Assembly (NCBI RefSeq): GCF_029946165.1
Contig: NZ_JAQSDZ010000001.1
Coordinates: forward strand, 1-64,000
Direction of reading: 5' to 3'
Source of the DNA: Methylotenera sp.
GTDB taxonomy: Bacteria > Pseudomonadota > Gammaproteobacteria > Burkholderiales > Methylophilaceae
Length of the DNA: 64,000 nucleotides
The notes beneath the pieces are model-generated. The model was not told the DNA's origin. It ran no database searches and worked only from the letters and a program-made list of their open reading frames with translations. This document shows, piece by piece, positions 19,089 through 29,374 of this stretch (the first letter of the stretch is position 1; each line of letters opens with the position of its first letter). A program made the translations under genes and the position numbers.

Positions 19089-19496
19089 TTAGTTAACACC
19101 ACCCGTAAACTTTTTAATATCCCGCTGCTGCCGCTTTGTCGGCCGCCCTGCGCCTCTGTCACGTATAGCATGCTCGCCTTCACCTGTTACTTTTGCATTT
19201 TCACGTTTAGTTATACTTACTTGAGTTTCAGTATACAAAAGTGCAGCTTCGGGCGCGCCTCTGCGGATGTTTGATAAGCCAATCACGCTGACTTCAATCT
19301 CAAAATCTCGGGTACGAATATGAATGATTTGGGCTATGTGTACTTCTTTGGCAGGTTTAACTCTGTCACCGTCAACATGAACCTTGCCAGTTTCAATCGC
19401 GGCCGTGGCTAAGCTGCGGGTTTTGAAAAAACGAGCGGCCCATAGCCATTTATCTAGTCGGCATTTCGCGTCATCATTTTCTATTAATTTAGACAT
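19089..19496 (-). CDS. hslR: RNA-binding S4 domain heat-shock protein Hsp15
   Basis: CRLDKWLWAARFFKTRSLATAAIETGKVHVDGDRVKPAKEV. Confidence 0.9.
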   Translation of the reverse strand: MSKLIENDDAKCRLDKWLWAARFFKTRSLATAAIETGKVHVDGDRVKPAKEVHIAQIIHIRTRDFEIEVSVIGLSNIRRGAPEAALLYTETQVSITKRENAKVTGEGEHAIRDRGAGRPTKRQQRDIKKFTGGVN

Positions 19497-19512
19497 TCTT
19501 TATGCAGGCGTT

Positions 19513-21651
19513 TTACTTGGTCAATATTTTAGGTGAGTTATCTTCTAGTATTTGTTTAAAGGCTATTAACTTGGCTTCGGCAAGTTGATTAATTTCTTGC
19601 AAAGTATGGCCTGTGATGTGTGATATTCCATCAGCTACATTGTTCATTGTGGCGATATGAAATTGTCCATTGCTAACAGCGTCAATCACTTCATCACTAA
19701 GCATTAAGTGTCGCAAATTACGTTGTGGTATTAATACGCCTTGCTGACCATCTAAGCCAATATCCTTACAGACTCTAAAGTAGCCTTCTATTTTTTCGTT
19801 TAAACCACCTACGGGCAATACTTCACCGTGTTGGTTCATTGCCCCAGTCACGGCAATGCCTTGTTTGATAGGCGCTTGCGCGAGTGATGACAGTAACGCA
19901 AACAACTCTGCACATGAGGCAGAATCGCCATCTACACCGTTGTATTCTTGCTCAAACACCAATGAAGCCGTAAGATTTAATGGGTTAAATTGTGCAAAAT
20001 TAGTATGTAACCAGCTTTGCAATATCATCACGCCTTTATCATGCGTTGGACCGCTCATAGAAACTTCACGATCTATGGTCAGCACATCTAAACGACCAGC
20101 ATAACAGTTTGCCGAGATTCGGACTGGTGATCCAAAGCTTGCATCCGCAAGGTCTATGTGCGTTAGTCCGTTAATCTGCCCTACTGATTCGCCATACACG
20201 TTAATCATCAATTCATTATCGACAATTGAATCGCGCGCATGTGCTTCAATATAGCAATGGCGCGCATATTTACGGTTAATTGCAGCTTTTACGTCTTCTT
20301 TCGCAACTAATTTTGCGCCACGCAACTCCGCTGCGGCGGCGCTTTCTAGCATGAGTTTTTCTAACACAGCAAACTTAGTACTGATACGCGTTTGATCTTC
20401 TTCTAGTCTATGCATGGCATGCAATAGGGCCACAACAGCATCCGCAGTAAAATGGCTACAGTTAAATTGCTGGCATTTCTGTGCGATAAATGCGGCATAG
20501 GCGGCGTAATTTTCTGCGTTGGCTTTCACTTTTTCAGCGAATTCAATTTTGATAGGAAAGTAGCTGAAAAAATCATATTTTTCATCAATGAGCTCATAGT
20601 AGTCCTCACGTGTTGCGATTAACACCAGCTTCACTGAAACTGGAATCGCATCTTGTGCGCTGACAAAACTAGAGCCTTGACTGCTACTGCTGGTTAAATC
20701 TTCAATTTGCAAAGTGCCATTGCGTAAAAAACGGTGCAACTTTTCAAGTAGCTGAGTGCCATTTTGTTCATCCGCCAAAATATCGCGCAGATGCAATAAC
20801 AATGCACCGCCATCTGCACGCAATAAGTTACCAGCTCTTAAGCGCATAAAATCTGGCGTATTGCTTGAATCTCCTGCACTCTCGATGCCGCCAAATAATG
20901 ACTGTAAACTTGGGTCATTGTCGTAAATGACAGGGGCGTGTTGGTTTACCGCATGCTCAACCAGCACGTTAACGCGATAACGCCCAAAGAAACCTTCACT
21001 CAACAGCGCATCTAAATTGTTATCATCAGCACTGGCACTTGGTTGCCAAGCCTCCAAAGTATCTAGAATGTCTTTTTGTAATAAGACAAAATATTGAGTG
21101 AGTTGCTTGTTAGCTTGAATTTTTGGAATATTTGTTTTGATCGTACTTATCTGAACATTCAGAAACTCTTGAATTAATGTCGACGCGTTATCTTTAATTT
21201 TAGCTTCTAACAGGTTGGCTAATTCTTTAGCTAATTGACGTACAAACTGATCCAACCCTTGTTTCAATTGCGTGCCAATACCAGCAGGCAGCTTTAAAAA
21301 CAGCGGCTTAGTATTGCTATCAAACTGATGAAGTACAATTAAGTCAGAAGGCGCGGACTGCTTAGACGCAGCTTCATGCATAGCGCTTAACATGAGCGTT
21401 GTGCGACCAGTGCCAGGCTCGCCAAGTGCGAGTAAATTAAAGCCTGCTTGCTGCAAATTTAAACCAAATTCAGCCGCCTTTTTAGCCTCTGATTGCGCCA
21501 CCCAGGCCTGATGCTGCGCGCTTTTGCTATCAACGGCGATAAGTTCTGAAGTATCAGCAAAGTTAAATTTCTCAGCAGAAATATTAAGCGTTAATTGCTG
21601 TGGTGATAACAAAGTCGAGCTTGTTGATGTTGAATTGGTAGTGATTGACAT
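19513..21651 (-). CDS. Lon-like (S16 family) ATP-dependent protease
   Basis: Walker A GEPGTGRTTL; protease domain DGDSASCAELFALLSSL (Ser) and GGLNEKIEGYF (Lys). Confidence 0.9.
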   Translation of the reverse strand: MSITTNSTSTSSTLLSPQQLTLNISAEKFNFADTSELIAVDSKSAQHQAWVAQSEAKKAAEFGLNLQQAGFNLLALGEPGTGRTTLMLSAMHEAASKQSAPSDLIVLHQFDSNTKPLFLKLPAGIGTQLKQGLDQFVRQLAKELANLLEAKIKDNASTLIQEFLNVQISTIKTNIPKIQANKQLTQYFVLLQKDILDTLEAWQPSASADDNNLDALLSEGFFGRYRVNVLVEHAVNQHAPVIYDNDPSLQSLFGGIESAGDSSNTPDFMRLRAGNLLRADGGALLLHLRDILADEQNGTQLLEKLHRFLRNGTLQIEDLTSSSSQGSSFVSAQDAIPVSVKLVLIATREDYYELIDEKYDFFSYFPIKIEFAEKVKANAENYAAYAAFIAQKCQQFNCSHFTADAVVALLHAMHRLEEDQTRISTKFAVLEKLMLESAAAAELRGAKLVAKEDVKAAINRKYARHCYIEAHARDSIVDNELMINVYGESVGQINGLTHIDLADASFGSPVRISANCYAGRLDVLTIDREVSMSGPTHDKGVMILQSWLHTNFAQFNPLNLTASLVFEQEYNGVDGDSASCAELFALLSSLAQAPIKQGIAVTGAMNQHGEVLPVGGLNEKIEGYFRVCKDIGLDGQQGVLIPQRNLRHLMLSDEVIDAVSNGQFHIATMNNVADGISHITGHTLQEINQLAEAKLIAFKQILEDNSPKILTK

Positions 21652-21716
21652 GGTGCCTTGCTAATTATTTAAGTGTTAATTTCGTATAAATTTGTATTAA
21701 TTTTTCGGTATTTTTA

Positions 21717-22175
21717 TTAATTTTCATGCCAACGCTCACGTGCGTTATCGTCTGTAAGCTTAGCTTCTATCCAGCGCTCACCTTGGTTGGTCACTTCTTT
21801 TTTCCAAAATGGCGCTTCTGTTTTTAAGTAATCCATAATGAACTCGCAAGCTTTAAAAGCTTCACCACGATGCGCGCTACTCACTGCCACCAATACTATT
21901 TGGTCAGTGGGTTGTAATGTCCCCACACGGTGAATCACAACTGCATCGAATATATCCCAACGGCTTTGTGCTTGATTCACAATCGCCTCAAGGGCCTTTT
22001 CCGTCATTCCTTGGTAATGCTCTAAGGTCAATTGTGACACGGTATCGCCATCATTTAAATCACGTACCTGACCAATAAAACTCACCACGGCACCAGTATC
22101 TTTACGCGCATTGCGTAGCTGGTTAATTTCAAAACCTGTATCAAAATCTTCTGTCTGTACGCGTACTGTCATCAC
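21717..22175 (-). CDS. moaE: molybdopterin synthase catalytic subunit
   Basis: GAVVSFIGQVRDLN...LEHYQGMTEKAL...VIHRVGTLQPTDQIVLVAVSSAHRGEAF...PFWKKE. Confidence 0.95.
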   Translation of the reverse strand: MMTVRVQTEDFDTGFEINQLRNARKDTGAVVSFIGQVRDLNDGDTVSQLTLEHYQGMTEKALEAIVNQAQSRWDIFDAVVIHRVGTLQPTDQIVLVAVSSAHRGEAFKACEFIMDYLKTEAPFWKKEVTNQGERWIEAKLTDDNARERWHEN

Positions 22176-22230
22176 AATTTACCGTTAATTTCGCTCGCCC
22201 CCTTGTGGGAAAGGGAACTTGTTAAATTCA

Positions 22231-22500
22231 TTACCCGCCAGTGACCGGTGGGAAAAAAGCCACTTCATCACCGTCGGCAATTGTCGCATTGTCATCGACC
22301 AACTCATGGTTAATCGCACCTCTGACCTTTAACTTACCCATTAACATTTGTTGCCAAGTATCATTGCGTTTTGCAAGGTATGCTTTAAGTTTTAGTATGG
22401 TGAGCGTGCGTGCAAATTCATCATCTTGCAACTCTAAATCTTCAGTAGAAAACTTAAGTGTTTCTTTTAGCCTTGCGAAATATAATATTTTAATTTTCAT
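22231..22500 (-). CDS. moaD: molybdopterin synthase sulfur carrier subunit
   Basis: MKIKILYFARLKETL...DGDEVAFFPPVTGG; C-terminal GG. Confidence 0.95.
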   Translation of the reverse strand: MKIKILYFARLKETLKFSTEDLELQDDEFARTLTILKLKAYLAKRNDTWQQMLMGKLKVRGAINHELVDDNATIADGDEVAFFPPVTGG

Positions 22501-22517
22501 ATACTTATAAACTTAAT

Positions 22518-23837
22518 TTAATCTTCTTTATCATCAATAATATCTAGTACATCAAGCGGTTTATTGGCTAATTCTACACGCTCAATTTGGGCAAATCTGC
22601 TAGATATTTTTTGACTGCTAATATGCACTTCCTGTGCATTTTCATGCGCTTGGCGGATGTTATCAGCAAGCTTTTTCATACGCTGATCAAATCGCCCAAA
22701 GTCTTTACTGAGCTTGCCTAACTCTTCTTTAATCACATGAACTTGCTTGCGTGTTTCCACGTCTTTTAACACAGCACGTGCGGTATTAAGTACAGCCATT
22801 AAGGTCGTGGGTGAAACCACCCAAACCCGTTTATTCATGGCGTATTCAATCACATCATTATGATAGGCGTGTAACTCCGCAAACACCGCTTCGGCGGGGA
22901 TAAACATGACCGCACCATCTGATGTCACATTTGAAATAATGTATTTATTAGCAATATCATCTACATGTCTTTTAACATCAAGTTTGAACTGTTTTTCTGC
23001 GGCTAATTGTTCAATATCACTCAATTTACTATCAAACATACGGTGATAGTTTTCAAGCGGGAACTTACTATCTACCGCCACCGTACCTGTTGGCTCAGGT
23101 AAAAACAAGGCGCAATCTGCACGCGTGCCATTTTCAAAAGTATGTTGCATGGCAAATGAATTCACGGGCAACACATTGCGTACCAAGGCTTCCAGCTGCA
23201 CCTCACCAAACGCACCGCGGCTTCGTTTATCGCCCAGTAATTCTTGCAAGCTCACCACATTAGTTGTTAAGCCATCGATTTTCTTTTGCGCTTCATCTAT
23301 CGTTGCAAGACGCGCCATCACATCTACAAACGTTTGATTCGTCTTTTTAAAACCTTCATCCAAACGCTCAGAAACTTTGCCGCCGATTTGTTCCAAGCGA
23401 CCATCCACAGCTTTTGTTAAGCTCTCAATGCTTTGCGTTAACGTGGTAGTCGCCTTCAACATCGTGTCGTTAATAAGCGCTTGCTGTGACTTGCCTTGCT
23501 CACTCAAGGTAATGTGCAATTTCTCCAATACGGTTTCACGCGTTAACGACAAGCTATTGTTCTGCGCCAATTGCAGTGCTTGCATAGCGTCGCGAGTGGC
23601 CTGCAATTCAGCCGCTACGCTAGAGCGCAACCGTTCGCTAGTTTCATTGGAAGACGTACTTAAGCGATCGCCCAATTTATTCAAGCCATCATTAAAGTCT
23701 AACAACATCGCACGATGCTTTTCTTCTAACTGCTGCAAAATTACCGTATTTTTACTCAACTCATTGACGCGCAGAATCTGCAAAATCATCAGCAATAAGA
23801 TAGCAACAGCTACTACTAAAATTAAAATTTGTATCAT
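22518..23837 (-). CDS. rmuC: DNA recombination protein RmuC
   Basis: LLGDKRSRGAFGEVQLEALVRN; DSKFPLENY; VVSPTTLMAVLNTARAVLK. Confidence 0.93.
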   Translation of the reverse strand: MIQILILVVAVAILLLMILQILRVNELSKNTVILQQLEEKHRAMLLDFNDGLNKLGDRLSTSSNETSERLRSSVAAELQATRDAMQALQLAQNNSLSLTRETVLEKLHITLSEQGKSQQALINDTMLKATTTLTQSIESLTKAVDGRLEQIGGKVSERLDEGFKKTNQTFVDVMARLATIDEAQKKIDGLTTNVVSLQELLGDKRSRGAFGEVQLEALVRNVLPVNSFAMQHTFENGTRADCALFLPEPTGTVAVDSKFPLENYHRMFDSKLSDIEQLAAEKQFKLDVKRHVDDIANKYIISNVTSDGAVMFIPAEAVFAELHAYHNDVIEYAMNKRVWVVSPTTLMAVLNTARAVLKDVETRKQVHVIKEELGKLSKDFGRFDQRMKKLADNIRQAHENAQEVHISSQKISSRFAQIERVELANKPLDVLDIIDDKED

Positions 23838-23981
23838 AAGGCGTGATTATACCTGATGCGGATTGCTCCGTTTTTTAGAATTTAGTTTGTACAATCAATT
23901 AAACAGAAAATTGATTAGTGCTCTATTTTTTAATGTAAATTCTCCGTATGAATTTCGCGTGTAAATTTAGACTTTCAAGCA

Positions 23982-25733
23982 GTGCAACTAACAAGTAAAC
24001 TCTTTAAAAAATATTTAGACCCATTATCCATGATTAAACTCAAATTAATTTTCACTCAATGGCTAGTTAGCATTACCCGCAAGCTACAAAATAACTTTTA
24101 TTTGTACTTATGCGCACTGCTTTCTGTACTAATTTTACTGGATGCCAGCCTATTTCACATTGGTGAAAATATGCGTAACCGCGCCTTTGATTTAATGGTG
24201 AAAAACCGCATCGTTAAAGCTAAAATTGATCCAGACATTGTGATTGTTGATATTAACGAAGCCTCTCTCAATGCCATGGCAAAGGAATATGGCCGCTGGC
24301 CATGGCCGCGTCAAGTCTTTGGCGAATTTGTAGAGAATATTGAAAGCCAAAAGCCAAAAGCGATTGTGTTTGATATTTTATTTAGCGATGCAGATGTTTA
24401 TAACCCTGATAGCGACACCTATTTTAATGACGTAATTGCTGGGACTAACAATACGTTTTTCCCTATGCTGCGCCTATCGCCAGCCAGTGATTATTTAAGC
24501 AAAATCACGCCAGATATGATTCCTGGCATTAAACGTCAATTAAAAGAAGTTAATGGCGAGCCTGTCTCAATCGTTAAAAAACCTATCGCCATTGTATTGC
24601 CGCACTTTGAAGCAGCACTTAACTCCAAGCGACTCGGCACACATAACATTTACGCAGATGCTGACGGCATCGCACGTGAGTACCGACTTTGGCACAACGA
24701 AAATGGCTGGCTATTACCATCATTGCCGCTAGCAGTAGGTAACTTTGCGCAAATGAATTCCTTTCCACCACCACAAAATATGCTCATTAACTGGCGTGGA
24801 AAGGCATTCACTTATCCTTACGTAAGCTTCAGTGATGTGTATGCGGATATGGCAAGTAAAGTCAAAAAACGCGCACCTAATGAATTTACTAATAAAATCG
24901 TCATTATTGGCTCTACCGCGCCTTCGCTATTTGATATTAAAGCTACGGCGATGGCCAAAGAGTTTCCAGGGGTTGAAATTTTAGCTACCGCAATTGATAA
25001 CGTTAAACATGTAGACTACTTGCATGTGTGGCGCGGTAAAACGCCTTATGTGTTGATGAGTTTGTTGCTGATATGGCTCACCGCTTTGGCGTTTTATCGG
25101 AACGTAGACCGCGACAAAGTCACCAAGATATTTAGTAGCAGTCAGATTACCTTACTAGGTCTTTCTTACATTGCACTTAATTTGACCAATACTTATCTAG
25201 ACATTACTGGGCCTATTACTTGGGCGATTATGTATTTCAGTGTGGCAAAAATATATGCATTAGCTAACGACCGCGCCATGCAAAGATTGCTAGCTAATGA
25301 TATTGAGTCTGGTAAAAAAGGAGCTGCAATATTGTTGATGCCGATTGTAATTGATAGCGAAGTACCATTTAGCGATAGCATGTTAAAAACGCTGCAAAAC
25401 AACATTTCGCAGCACTGTACCCTACCCGCCACAGTTGAAATATTAAAGGGCACACAAAGTGGCATCTGGGGGCTGTTTACCGATATGATTACGGTAAGTT
25501 GGGCTTATCCGCATGACAATGCCATAGAGGCTGAGAAAGTGAATGCTGACGCCACTCAACTAGGCTTGCAATTAAAATCCATAGTGCAAAAAACAGGTAT
25601 GCCAAATGATACTACTGTGCGTTACACCCAGCATACAGGCGTGCTGAATGCAGAAAAAGCATTGGATAGTCAATGGCGCGGCTTATTCGCGCAAGCTATT
25701 ATTAAACTAGATGTTTTAGAAAATAGTCTTTAG
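23982..25733 (+). CDS. CHASE2 domain-containing membrane sensor protein
   Basis: IDPDIVIVDINEASLNAMAKEYGRWPWPRQVFGEFVENIESQKPKAIVFDILFSD, then TM segments. GTG at 23982 or ATG at 24030. No cyclase, kinase or GGDEF domain recognised. Confidence 0.85.
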   Translation: MQLTSKLFKKYLDPLSMIKLKLIFTQWLVSITRKLQNNFYLYLCALLSVLILLDASLFHIGENMRNRAFDLMVKNRIVKAKIDPDIVIVDINEASLNAMAKEYGRWPWPRQVFGEFVENIESQKPKAIVFDILFSDADVYNPDSDTYFNDVIAGTNNTFFPMLRLSPASDYLSKITPDMIPGIKRQLKEVNGEPVSIVKKPIAIVLPHFEAALNSKRLGTHNIYADADGIAREYRLWHNENGWLLPSLPLAVGNFAQMNSFPPPQNMLINWRGKAFTYPYVSFSDVYADMASKVKKRAPNEFTNKIVIIGSTAPSLFDIKATAMAKEFPGVEILATAIDNVKHVDYLHVWRGKTPYVLMSLLLIWLTALAFYRNVDRDKVTKIFSSSQITLLGLSYIALNLTNTYLDITGPITWAIMYFSVAKIYALANDRAMQRLLANDIESGKKGAAILLMPIVIDSEVPFSDSMLKTLQNNISQHCTLPATVEILKGTQSGIWGLFTDMITVSWAYPHDNAIEAEKVNADATQLGLQLKSIVQKTGMPNDTTVRYTQHTGVLNAEKALDSQWRGLFAQAIIKLDVLENSL

Positions 25734-25764
25734 AAAATTAGCAAAAAAGAGAGAACAACATAAA

Positions 25765-26298
25765 ATGAGAAAATTAACTCAATGGCTAATCGCAGCAAGC
25801 TTTCCAGCACTGCTTTTAGCGAATAACAGCATGGCTGCAGAAAAAGGCAGCGCGCTTAAAAACGACAGCATTCGCTTCGAGCCATATGCAGATGCCAAGG
25901 TCACAGGTTCATTAAGTCGTGGAGACAGCCTTGAAATCATTAGCAAAAAAGGCGCTTGGCTACAAGTAAAATCAAAGAAAAGCGCAGGTTGGGTGCGTTT
26001 ACTTTCAGTCAAACGTGGAAGCTCAAGCTCAAGCAGTCAAGTAGGTGGCGTATTAGCGGCAGCCAGTGGTCGCGCTGGAACTGGTCAAGTAGTTTCTACT
26101 ACAGGCATACGTGGCCTGAGTGCAGAAGAACTTAAAGCCGCAAAATTTAATGAAGTGGAAGTGAAAACATTAGAAAGCTATACCCAAAGCGCAGAACAAG
26201 GCCGTCAATTTGCTAAATCTGGTAAATTAAAGACTGTCTCTTTTCCTAATTTAAAAGCAGTGCCTAATCAAACAGCGGTAAATGGAGGCTCAAAATGA
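25765..26298 (+). CDS. periplasmic bacterial SH3 domain protein
   Basis: Signal peptide; FEPYADAKVTGSLSRGDSLEIISKKGAWLQVKSKKSAGWVRLLSV. Confidence 0.85.
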   Translation: MRKLTQWLIAASFPALLLANNSMAAEKGSALKNDSIRFEPYADAKVTGSLSRGDSLEIISKKGAWLQVKSKKSAGWVRLLSVKRGSSSSSSQVGGVLAAASGRAGTGQVVSTTGIRGLSAEELKAAKFNEVEVKTLESYTQSAEQGRQFAKSGKLKTVSFPNLKAVPNQTAVNGGSK

Positions 26299-27260
26299 AT
26301 CTAACAAGCCCAACAAAATTCAGAAAAAATATACTTATATCAACTGTGCTTGCAAGTTTACTGGCTGTTAGCATGACCAGCGCCGCTTTCAATATAGGTG
26401 ACGCATTAAAAGATGCCGCCAAAAAACAAATTGAACAACAAACTGGACAAACTGAGACGCCTCAAACGCCAGCCACAGACAGTCAAAACACAACAACTAC
26501 AACAAATAATGCCGCAAATGCTTCAACGACAGACTCTCAACCAACCATTAACTGGAAAAGTCCAAGTAAAGAGGAAGAAATTGCGCTAGGCCGAGAAATT
26601 ACAGGTAATTTACTAGGCGCTGCGCCACTGGTAAAGGATGAGGCTTTACAGAAGTACGTTAACTCCGTAGGTCGCTGGGTAGCATCACAGTCAGAAAGAC
26701 CTAACTTACCTTGGCATTTTGGCGTCATTGAAAGTGATGATTTAAATGCATTTTCTGCGCCGGGTGGTTATGTGATGATAACTAAAGGTTTGTACCGAAA
26801 AATGAGTAATGAGGCGCAACTAGCTGGTGTGTTAGGCCACGAAATTGGTCATGTAGTCGCAAAACATCAACTTAAAGTTTTGCAAAAACAACAGCTTCTG
26901 AATTTAGGTGCCAGCTTCCTCAGCAGTAAAATGGGTAAAGACAACAAAATCATTAGCAAAGCCATAGGCAGCGGTGCTGAAATTAGTGCAAGAAGTTTAG
27001 ATAAAAACGCGGAATTTGAAGCCGACAGATTAGGCCTAAGCTACGCGGCACGCTCTGGTTATGAGCCATTTGGCTTAACCGATATACTGCAAATATTAGG
27101 GCAAACAAATCCAAACGACAATAGCGTGGCCTTGCTATTTAAAACCCACCCTCTGCCTGATGAAAGATTGGCGTCATTAGGAGACTCTGTTGGCAACAAG
27201 CTGGATAACATGACCAATGGGAAAACGCTGGAAAATAGATTCTACAAACTTAAGAACTAG
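26295..27260 (+). CDS. M48 family periplasmic metalloprotease
   Basis: LGHEIGHVVAKHQ (HExxH) and NAEFEADRLG (third ligand); signal peptide; 4-nt overlap with the SH3 gene. Confidence 0.93.
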   Translation: MNLTSPTKFRKNILISTVLASLLAVSMTSAAFNIGDALKDAAKKQIEQQTGQTETPQTPATDSQNTTTTTNNAANASTTDSQPTINWKSPSKEEEIALGREITGNLLGAAPLVKDEALQKYVNSVGRWVASQSERPNLPWHFGVIESDDLNAFSAPGGYVMITKGLYRKMSNEAQLAGVLGHEIGHVVAKHQLKVLQKQQLLNLGASFLSSKMGKDNKIISKAIGSGAEISARSLDKNAEFEADRLGLSYAARSGYEPFGLTDILQILGQTNPNDNSVALLFKTHPLPDERLASLGDSVGNKLDNMTNGKTLENRFYKLKN

Positions 27261-27308
27261 CTATCTGAAATCTGCTTCATTGTTTGCAATCCTCAATTTC
27301 TTTCCGAT

Positions 27309-27342
27309 ACTCAATCATCAATATTTACATTGATGATTGAGT
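27309..27342. repeat. 14-bp perfect hairpin ACTCAATCATCAAT-ATTTAC-ATTGATGATTGAGT
   Basis: Read directly, downstream of the M48 gene; no U-tract. Confidence 0.75.
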
Positions 27343-27545
27343 AAGCATTAACACCCTTCTAAAATGGCAAAATAATTCAGCCGTTGCGACTCATTACCAA
27401 TTAAGCGATAATCATTCCCAATTATTCGAACTAAACATAAATTTAACGTTTATGGAATAAGCCATTAATTAGGGGAAAAAACATTTTTCAGCGTTTATTT
27501 TTCAGCGTTATAGATACGTCTAAAAATCTATCTTAGGAGCACTCT

Positions 27546-28211
27546 ATGCAATATCAAATTGATACATTTATCTTTTCACTCACTCAATTCTGGCAGCAAG
27601 TCGCCATGTTCTTTCCTAAGCTATTAGCTGTCATTGTTATTTTATTTTGTGGCTGGTTAGTGGCTAAAGTAGCGCGTTTAGCTGTAAATCGAATTTTGAA
27701 ATTGGTAAAATTTGATCAATATGCGGGCAAGTCAGGTTTAGAAACCTTTTTAAAAAATGATGATTTTGATGTCACATTGAGTGGCATTATTAGTCAAGTA
27801 GTCTATTGGCTAGTAATTTTGCTATTTGTGATTACTGGTGCCAATGCACTAGGCATGACAGAAATAGCGCTAATGCTTAATCAATTAGCTAATTACTTAC
27901 CAAAAATAATCGTAGCGATTGTGGTGTTGATATTTGGTACTTTATTGAGTCGGTTTATTAATCGCCTTGTTTTTGCTTGGCTGCATAGCATTAAGTTTGA
28001 TGGTGCACTGGCAATTAGCACCTCGGCAGAATATTTAGTACAAATATTTGCGATTTTTGTGGCGTTAGAGCAATTAGATATCGGTACTCAATTGATTACC
28101 GCGTTATTCGTAATTATGTTCGGGGCTGTCTTTTTAGCTTTGGCGATTGCTTTTGGGTTGGGTGGTAAAGAATTAGCAACCAAAATTATCAATGAAAGAC
28201 AAAAACGTTAG
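27546..28211 (+). CDS. mechanosensitive-channel-like TM helix protein (conserved TM helix/MscS-related)
   Basis: Repeated ILFCGWLVAKVARLAVNRILK and VLIFGTLLSRFINRLV helices; no MscS beta domain. Confidence 0.75.
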   Translation: MQYQIDTFIFSLTQFWQQVAMFFPKLLAVIVILFCGWLVAKVARLAVNRILKLVKFDQYAGKSGLETFLKNDDFDVTLSGIISQVVYWLVILLFVITGANALGMTEIALMLNQLANYLPKIIVAIVVLIFGTLLSRFINRLVFAWLHSIKFDGALAISTSAEYLVQIFAIFVALEQLDIGTQLITALFVIMFGAVFLALAIAFGLGGKELATKIINERQKR

Positions 28212-28253
28212 GTTTAGATGCTTCAAGACTTGAATTTAAGGCTAGAAACTTGC

Positions 28254-29288
28254 TTAGACCAAGTTTCTAGCACGCAGCTCAGACTTAATATAAGCATAGT
28301 AAATTGGCGCTGAAACAATGCCTGCTAGTCCAAATGCGGCTTCCATACATAACATTGCAATCAATAACTCCCATGCATTGGCGCGGATTTGACTACCGAC
28401 AATGCGTGCATTTAGAAAATATTCGAACTTATGAATGATCACTAAATAAGTTAATGAAGCAATCGCCACACCTAATGAATGGCTTAAACTCACCACTACG
28501 ATCATGGTGTTAGAGACTAAGTTGCCAATCACCGGAATCAAACCAACCACAAATGTGATGGCAATCATTGTTTTCACTAAGGGTAGTTGCACCCCCATCA
28601 GTGGTAAGACTATCGCTAAATAAATCCCAGTAAATGTGGTGTTAATGGCCGCGATGCGCACTTGAGCAAACACTACGCGTTTAAATGCGTCGCTAAACAA
28701 CTCTCCACGCCCTGCCAGTGCACGAGCGAAGGGTTTGAAGTTATCTAAGGCTACGGCGTCGCGCACGGCTAATATACCGCCAATGATCATACCAATAAGC
28801 ACATGTGCCGTGATGCGCCCAGCTTCTTTACCAACAACTTGCAGCTCACCCGCATGCATGCGTAACCACATCGCAGCTTGCTCTTTAAAAGCTATGGCAT
28901 CCGCTGGCAAATGCTCTACTATCCAACTGGGAAGTATTTTTCGCGAATCTTCAATAATCTGAGCCATTTTAGCCAGCAATACAGTCAAGCTCCCTGCATC
29001 TGATCTAAAAAATGCCATTAGGCCTGCCCCAGCTAGCGCTAGTAGGCTGACAATGATTACGACTAAAATTCCAACAGCCCAGAGTTTTGAGCGGTTACTG
29101 GGTTTTTTAGTAGGAAATCTGCGTGCGATAAGAGGTGTGATGATATGCACCAACTCAAATACCAATAAACCTGAAAGTAAAGCTGGCAGTAAACTAAATT
29201 TAAGTACAAAAATTAAAGTGCATCCAGCAATAAGCCAAGCCGCTTTTTCGGAAATTGACGCTGACAATAGTTGTGGAGTTTTAGTCAT
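28254..29288 (-). CDS. AI-2E/PerM family transporter
   Basis: Multi-TM, ~344 aa; GLIPVIGNLVSNTMIVVVSL and overall layout. Confidence 0.75.
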   Translation of the reverse strand: MTKTPQLLSASISEKAAWLIAGCTLIFVLKFSLLPALLSGLLVFELVHIITPLIARRFPTKKPSNRSKLWAVGILVVIIVSLLALAGAGLMAFFRSDAGSLTVLLAKMAQIIEDSRKILPSWIVEHLPADAIAFKEQAAMWLRMHAGELQVVGKEAGRITAHVLIGMIIGGILAVRDAVALDNFKPFARALAGRGELFSDAFKRVVFAQVRIAAINTTFTGIYLAIVLPLMGVQLPLVKTMIAITFVVGLIPVIGNLVSNTMIVVVSLSHSLGVAIASLTYLVIIHKFEYFLNARIVGSQIRANAWELLIAMLCMEAAFGLAGIVSAPIYYAYIKSELRARNLV

Positions 29289-29374
29289 GCAGCCCTATAT
29301 CCTTATAGATTTCCAAAAACGATTAGATTAAACAATAGCACACAAGTATTGGTGCTAAATTTGTAATAGTAAAT

